DNA from: Pseudorhodobacter antarcticus
Lineage (GTDB): Bacteria; Pseudomonadota; Alphaproteobacteria; Rhodobacterales; Rhodobacteraceae
DNA length: 27,839 bases
Direction of reading: 5' to 3'
NCBI GenBank assembly: GCA_945860375.1
Contig: CAMAQR010000044.1
Span: 1 to 27,839 of the forward strand
In this document: in pieces, positions 25,132-27,839 of the stretch
How the letters are laid out: each line of letters begins with the position of its first letter
Numbering within the stretch: the stretch's first letter is position 1
Position numbers and translations under genes: made by a program
Notes under the pieces: model-generated
Database searches by the model: none
What the model was told of the DNA's origin: nothing
What the model saw: only the letters and a program-made list of their open reading frames with translations

Positions 25132-26232
25132 ATGGATGAAGCTGCCCAGATCCGCGCTGCCGCCCTGCTGCACCACCGCGGTGCTTTGACACCCGGCGCG
25201 CCGATCGTGGCGCCGATTGTCAGTTCAGCCACCTTTCACACCCCGGACACTGCCGACCTGAGCCATGTCTATGGCCGCAGTGGCATGCCGACATGGGAGA
25301 TGCTGGAGGGCCAGTTGGCCCTGCTGGAAGACGCGCCCTGCGTGGCTTTTCCCTCTGGCATGGCGGCGATTTCGGCGGCGCTGTTTGCGGCGCTTGGCGC
25401 AGGCAAGCGGTTGATCTTGCCGTCCGACGGCTATTACGTCAGCCGCTTGCTGGCGGGGCAGGTGTTGGCGGCTTATGGGGTCGAGGTGGTCGAAGTGGCG
25501 ACCCGCGATTTCGCCACCGTCGATTTCACCGGGGCCGCAGCGATATTGATCGAAACGCCCTCCAATCCGGGGCTGGACGTGGTTGATATTGCAAAGGTTT
25601 GCGCCCGCGCCCATGCGGCAGGGGCGGTTGTGATTGCCGACAACACCACGATGACGCCGCTGTTGCAGCGGCCCTTGGACCTTGGCGCCGATGTGGTGGT
25701 GGCCGCTGACACCAAAGCACCCGCTGGCCATTCGGACGTGCTGTTTGGCCATGTTGCCAGCCGCAACGAAGCCTTCATTGCCAAGGTGCGTGAGGGTCGC
25801 CGCCTGTCGGGTGCGGTTCCGGGATCGTTTGAAGCTTGGCTGCTGCATCGCGGTTTGGAAACGCTGGAGGTGCGCTTGTCGCGCATGTGCGCCACGGCGG
25901 GGGTGATTGCGCAGCGGTTGGCGGCGCATCCAAAGGTGCGCAATCTGCGCTATCCGGGTTTGCCCGGCGATCCGTCCTACGCGATCGCGGCGCGGCAGAT
26001 GTCGGGTTTTGGCTTTCTGATCGGGTTTGAGCTGGCCGATGCGACAGAGGCGGAACGGTTTCTGTGCGATTGCGCACTGATCGTGCAATCCACCAGTTTC
26101 GGCGGCACCCATTCCTCGGGTGAACGCCGCGCGCGCTGGGGAGATGCGGTGGCGCCGGGGTTCATCCGGCTGTCGGTCGGGCTGGAACCGGTGGAACCCC
26201 TGTGGCGGGCGATGGAAGCGGCCTTGGGCTAA
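25132..26232 (+). CDS. Trans-sulfuration-family PLP enzyme (cystathionine gamma-synthase/lyase-like)
   Basis: The 366-residue protein belongs to the Cys/Met-metabolism PLP enzymes. It shows the YGRSGMPTWEMLE block, FPSGMAAISAALFA, a cofactor-stacking Tyr near 101-102, the Asp in VIADNTTMTPLLQ (D170) and the Schiff-base Lys K195 in ADTKAPAGHSDVLFG. The last motif departs from the family norm 'S-TKY--GHSD': Asp and Ala-Pro-Ala flank the Lys. The protein is somewhat shorter than typical members (about 380-400). The C-terminal STSFGGTHSS segment is typical of the family. It could be a gamma-lyase, a gamma-synthase or an enzyme for an unusual amino acid released in this pathway. It is the last gene of the operon, and its stop overlaps the convergent SDR gene by four bases. 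Confidence 0.87.
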   Translation: MDEAAQIRAAALLHHRGALTPGAPIVAPIVSSATFHTPDTADLSHVYGRSGMPTWEMLEGQLALLEDAPCVAFPSGMAAISAALFAALGAGKRLILPSDGYYVSRLLAGQVLAAYGVEVVEVATRDFATVDFTGAAAILIETPSNPGLDVVDIAKVCARAHAAGAVVIADNTTMTPLLQRPLDLGADVVVAADTKAPAGHSDVLFGHVASRNEAFIAKVREGRRLSGAVPGSFEAWLLHRGLETLEVRLSRMCATAGVIAQRLAAHPKVRNLRYPGLPGDPSYAIAARQMSGFGFLIGFELADATEAERFLCDCALIVQSTSFGGTHSSGERRARWGDAVAPGFIRLSVGLEPVEPLWRAMEAALG

Positions 26233-26885
26233 AGCTGGTCCAGCAACCGCACCGCCTCATCGCGGGGTTGCGTCAGGACACTGCGATCCTCACCAGGGTA
26301 AAACCGCGCGCGGGTGGCGGTGGGCATCGGCGCGGGGGTTGAAATCACCACGCGGGGCCCGTGTTTGGCGTTCTCCGCCGCCCAACTGCGTGCCAGTGCG
26401 ATTTGTGCGGCCTTGGTGGCCCCGTAAGCGCCGAAAAACTTCTCACCCGCGCGGGGGTCGTCGAGGAACACGGCCGTGCCTTCACCCGCGCGCAACAAGG
26501 GTTCGACCATCGGGATCAGGCTGCCCGTGGCGCGGACGTTGGTGGCAATCGATTTGTCCCAATCCTTGGCATCCAGCGACCCCGCCGGGGCCAACGGGGC
26601 CACATGCACCGCCGGATGGATCCAAAGAGTGAGGCCGCCCCAACGCTGATGGATCGACAGGCACAGATGCCGCATGGCGTCGTCGTTGGTCACATCCATC
26701 GGGGCCAGCGTCAGGTTGCCGGCTCCCGGCAGGCCAAGGGTTTTAACCCGGTCATCCAACTCTTCCAGCGCGCCCGCCGTGCGCGCCACCGCCACCACAT
26801 CCCAGCCACGGGCGCAAAGCTGCTCGGCCAGCGCCGCGCCAAGGCCGCGAGAGGCTCCGGTGATCAGGGCGAGGCGATTGGTCAT
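26229..26885 (-). CDS. Short-chain dehydrogenase with degenerate active site
   Basis: The 218-residue protein has an intact SDR cofactor motif, TGASRGLG, near its N-terminus and YGATKAAQ with the catalytic Tyr and Lys. The Ser normally 13 residues before that Tyr is missing: the region reads FLDDPRAGEKFFGAYGATK. The usual NNAG motif is replaced by HPAVH. It may bind NAD(P) but catalysis is doubtful or altered. The ATG at 26885 has AAAGGA upstream, and the longer open frame runs into an intergenic repeat. It is transcribed alone, facing the methylamine-type operon. The length is short for the family but the C-terminus looks natural. Confidence 0.82.
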   Translation of the reverse strand: MTNRLALITGASRGLGAALAEQLCARGWDVVAVARTAGALEELDDRVKTLGLPGAGNLTLAPMDVTNDDAMRHLCLSIHQRWGGLTLWIHPAVHVAPLAPAGSLDAKDWDKSIATNVRATGSLIPMVEPLLRAGEGTAVFLDDPRAGEKFFGAYGATKAAQIALARSWAAENAKHGPRVVISTPAPMPTATRARFYPGEDRSVLTQPRDEAVRLLDQL

Positions 26886-26932
26886 GGGGTGGTCCTTTAA
26901 ACGGTGCGATGGTGGCGGCGACGGGTGCCTCC

Positions 26933-26977
26933 GGCCTACCGGAATTCTGGTCTGGATATTTGAGCCAATGTGAAAGG
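26933..26977. repeat. Intergenic repeat (copy 4)
   Basis: GCCTCCGGCCTACCGGAATTC is followed by CTGGATATTTGAGCCAATG and ends in TTGAGCCAATGTGAAAGG (26960-26977), an exact 18-base match to the end of copy 3 at 21165-21182. Its GGATATTT...CCAA...GAA order matches copies 1 and 2. It lies upstream of the SDR gene on the other strand. Confidence 0.55.
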
Positions 26978-26984
26978 GCAAGGC

Positions 26985-27239
26985 TTAGGACCAACCTTGA
27001 ACAAGTTGGGGAACGTCTGATCCCCGCGTTCGGCTGCGCCGGGTTGGCCGTCTGACTGCGCGTTTTTGGTTGATGGGGGTCTCTGGCACTCGGTTTTGCG
27101 GCCCCGTGGCCGCCAAATCGGCGGTTTGGTCGATTTCGGGCAGTCCCGTGCCAATGTCATCGCTTTCGGCGCATATGAATAAGGTGCCAAGCGCGAACAG
27201 CGGGAAGCGTTGGTGCGGTGCCCACATGGGCTGCGGCAT
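26985..27239 (-). CDS. Possible small hypothetical protein, 84 residues
   Basis: The frame opens at an ATG at 27239 and ends with TAA at 26985. The first half (RFPLFALGTLFICAESDDIG) looks protein-like. The second half is rich in Arg, Gln and Pro and uses less typical codons, which suggests chance reading or decay. No domain or conserved motif is recognised and no clear ribosome site is seen. It lies in a gene-poor stretch between a repeat and insertion-sequence DNA. It could equally be non-coding. Confidence 0.25.
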   Translation of the reverse strand: MPQPMWAPHQRFPLFALGTLFICAESDDIGTGLPEIDQTADLAATGPQNRVPETPINQKRAVRRPTRRSRTRGSDVPQLVQGWS

Positions 27240-27473
27240 CGGGGCACCCGCGCTTGGCTGGCGGGGCAGGACGGCCCGATTTCCCGGCTGTAGCCGTGCA
27301 GCGGGTCGCCGCAGGGGCCACCATGCGCCAAGCCTGCACCGCTGCGGGTATCGACCCCGACGGCGATGTTTTGGGGATGCCAGCTCAAGCTATCTATTAT
27401 TCCTAGGGCAACTACGGAAACCACCTTTCTCCGTTTTCGCCAGATTTCTTGGCTAATTGTCTACTAACGAAAA
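27240..27473. other. Gene-poor stretch, possible decayed DNA
   Basis: No convincing gene is visible here. A plus-strand reading of about 27290-27390 gives AVQRVAAGATMRQACTAAGI, faintly like the helix-turn-helix start of phage terminase small subunits, but the frame has no start context and stops soon after. From about 27395 base composition falls to distinctly lower GC up to the IS30 fragment, suggesting that acquired DNA begins there. Confidence 0.4.
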
Positions 27474-27656
27474 TTAGAATTTATGCTGTTTGACCTGCAG
27501 CATTTTGTAGGAATTGCCCTTGGAGTCGTAAGTTGCCTTGCAGTTGCAGCAGGAAATTTGCAAGAAAAGCGCATCATCGAAAGGTTTGCTTCGCATTCCC
27601 TTTACGTACCGAAAAACAGGACTCCATGAACCGCATTGCTCACACTTATAGGACAA
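27474..27656 (-). CDS. Zinc-ribbon mini-protein, 5' end uncertain
   Basis: The 60-residue frame has two CxxC pairs, CEQC near residues 5-8 and CCNC near 36-39, which would bind one zinc ion as a ribbon. The rest is basic and polar with no membrane segment. The first codon here is TTG at 27656. The frame stays open upstream for another 15 codons (including QVIEEKY) up to the edge of the IS30 element. The true start may therefore lie further upstream or have been removed by the insertion. The DNA is AT-richer than the neighbouring chromosome, which suggests transfer. No function can be assigned. Confidence 0.5.
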   Translation of the reverse strand: MSYKCEQCGSWSPVFRYVKGMRSKPFDDALFLQISCCNCKATYDSKGNSYKMLQVKQHKF

Positions 27657-27692
27657 GTACTTTTCTTCAATAACTTGGCGCGGACCCGCTAC

Positions 27693-27839
27693 TGCTTGGA
27701 TTCAAGCTTCAAGTGCAACGTTTGATCTGAAGGCCGCGATTTCCTGGGCCATGGCTTCTTCGGGTGTTTTCCACCCGAGCGTTTTTCTGGGGCGCTGGTT
27801 CATCAGGCGCGCCACATCGTTGAGTTCGGTCTGGCTGAT
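27693..27839. mobile_element. IS30-family insertion sequence, one end
   Basis: This is the 3' end of the transposase gene plus a few bases of terminal DNA. The inner boundary is placed at about 27693 from the extent of similarity with the remnant at 2820-2965. IS30 elements are about 1.0-1.1 kb, so most of it lies to the right of the window. No target-site duplication can be checked with one end only. Confidence 0.65.
27702..27839 (-). CDS. IS30-family transposase, C-terminal part (runs off window)
   Basis: The minus strand reads ISQTELNDVARLMNQRPRKT, then LGWKTPEEAMAQEIAAF and ends NVALEA with TGA at 27702-27704. The block 'N-RPRK-LGW-TPEE' is the standard C-terminus of IS30-family DDE transposases. 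Only about 45 codons are inside the window and the frame is open at its right edge; the catalytic DDE residues lie outside. The DNA just beyond the stop (TCCAAGCA on the minus strand, 27693-27700) is shared with the remnant near 2.96 kb and probably marks the element's end. Whether the full element is intact cannot be seen. Confidence 0.85.
   Translation of the reverse strand: MSQTELNDVARLMNQRPRKTLGWKTPEEAMAQEIAAFRSNVALEA

Noticed and set aside
27218..27406. Phage terminase small-subunit-like ORF
   Set aside because: Similarity is confined to about 20 residues and is weak; there is no ribosome site and the frame stops soon after.
1..27839. CRISPR array, toxin-antitoxin pair or known phage-defence genes
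   Set aside because: No regularly spaced repeats, no paired small toxin/antitoxin frames and no defence-type domains were seen.

Overview
The window looks like chromosome of a Rhodobacterales (alphaproteobacterial) bacterium. Coding DNA is GC-rich, stop and start codons overlap within tightly packed operons, and the protein set is typical of the group: a hut cluster with HutF, MttB-like methyltransferase, dimethylglycine-dehydrogenase-like flavoproteins and short GC-hairpin intergenic repeats. The assignment rests on reading proteins and gene order by eye; no database search was run.

Left edge (1-3250): a tyrosine recombinase, read on the minus strand and cut by the window edge, sits next to the 3' half of a threonine-type tRNA (about 1202-1247). 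This marks the right boundary of an integrated element whose body lies to the left. Chromosomal genes begin to the right of it. First comes a UDP-glucuronate-epimerase-like gene (1276-2286, minus). A decayed patch follows (2392-3096): the DNA-binding end of a LacI-type regulator, a remnant of an IS30-type transposase, and the C-terminal end of a sugar-type ABC ATPase.

Centre left (3252-6103): a short-chain dehydrogenase, an ArsR-type regulator with a cysteine pair spaced as in persulfide sensors, a PHP-domain metallohydrolase, and a flavin-reductase-like protein.

Histidine utilisation (6181-14971): two divergent units share a 69-bp control region. To the left run hutI, hutH, a CaiB-type CoA-transferase, an acyl-CoA dehydrogenase and hutU. 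To the right run hutF and hutC. All five leftward genes overlap or nearly touch. The CoA-transferase/acyl-CoA dehydrogenase pair between hutH and hutU is the most unusual feature of the window. I suggest it forms a CaiB/CaiA-like loop linking imidazolepropionate and urocanate. No hutG was found, although the HutF route needs it.

Methylated-amine-type cluster (15119-26232): a LysR regulator is divergent from a six-gene rightward operon. It encodes two dimethylglycine-dehydrogenase-like flavoprotein/folate fusions, an MttB-family methyltransferase without a pyrrolysine codon, an aldehyde dehydrogenase, a 3-hydroxyisobutyrate-dehydrogenase-like protein and a trans-sulfuration-family PLP enzyme. 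Together they suggest demethylation of a quaternary or tertiary amine with one-carbon units passed to tetrahydrofolate. No corrinoid protein or reactivase is visible. A short-chain dehydrogenase with a degenerate active site (26229-26885, minus) converges on this operon.

Right edge (26886-27839): a gene-poor stretch with an intergenic repeat, a possible small ORF, a zinc-ribbon mini-protein and the 3' end of an IS30-family transposase that runs off the window. This transposase end is the same type as the remnant near 2.9 kb.
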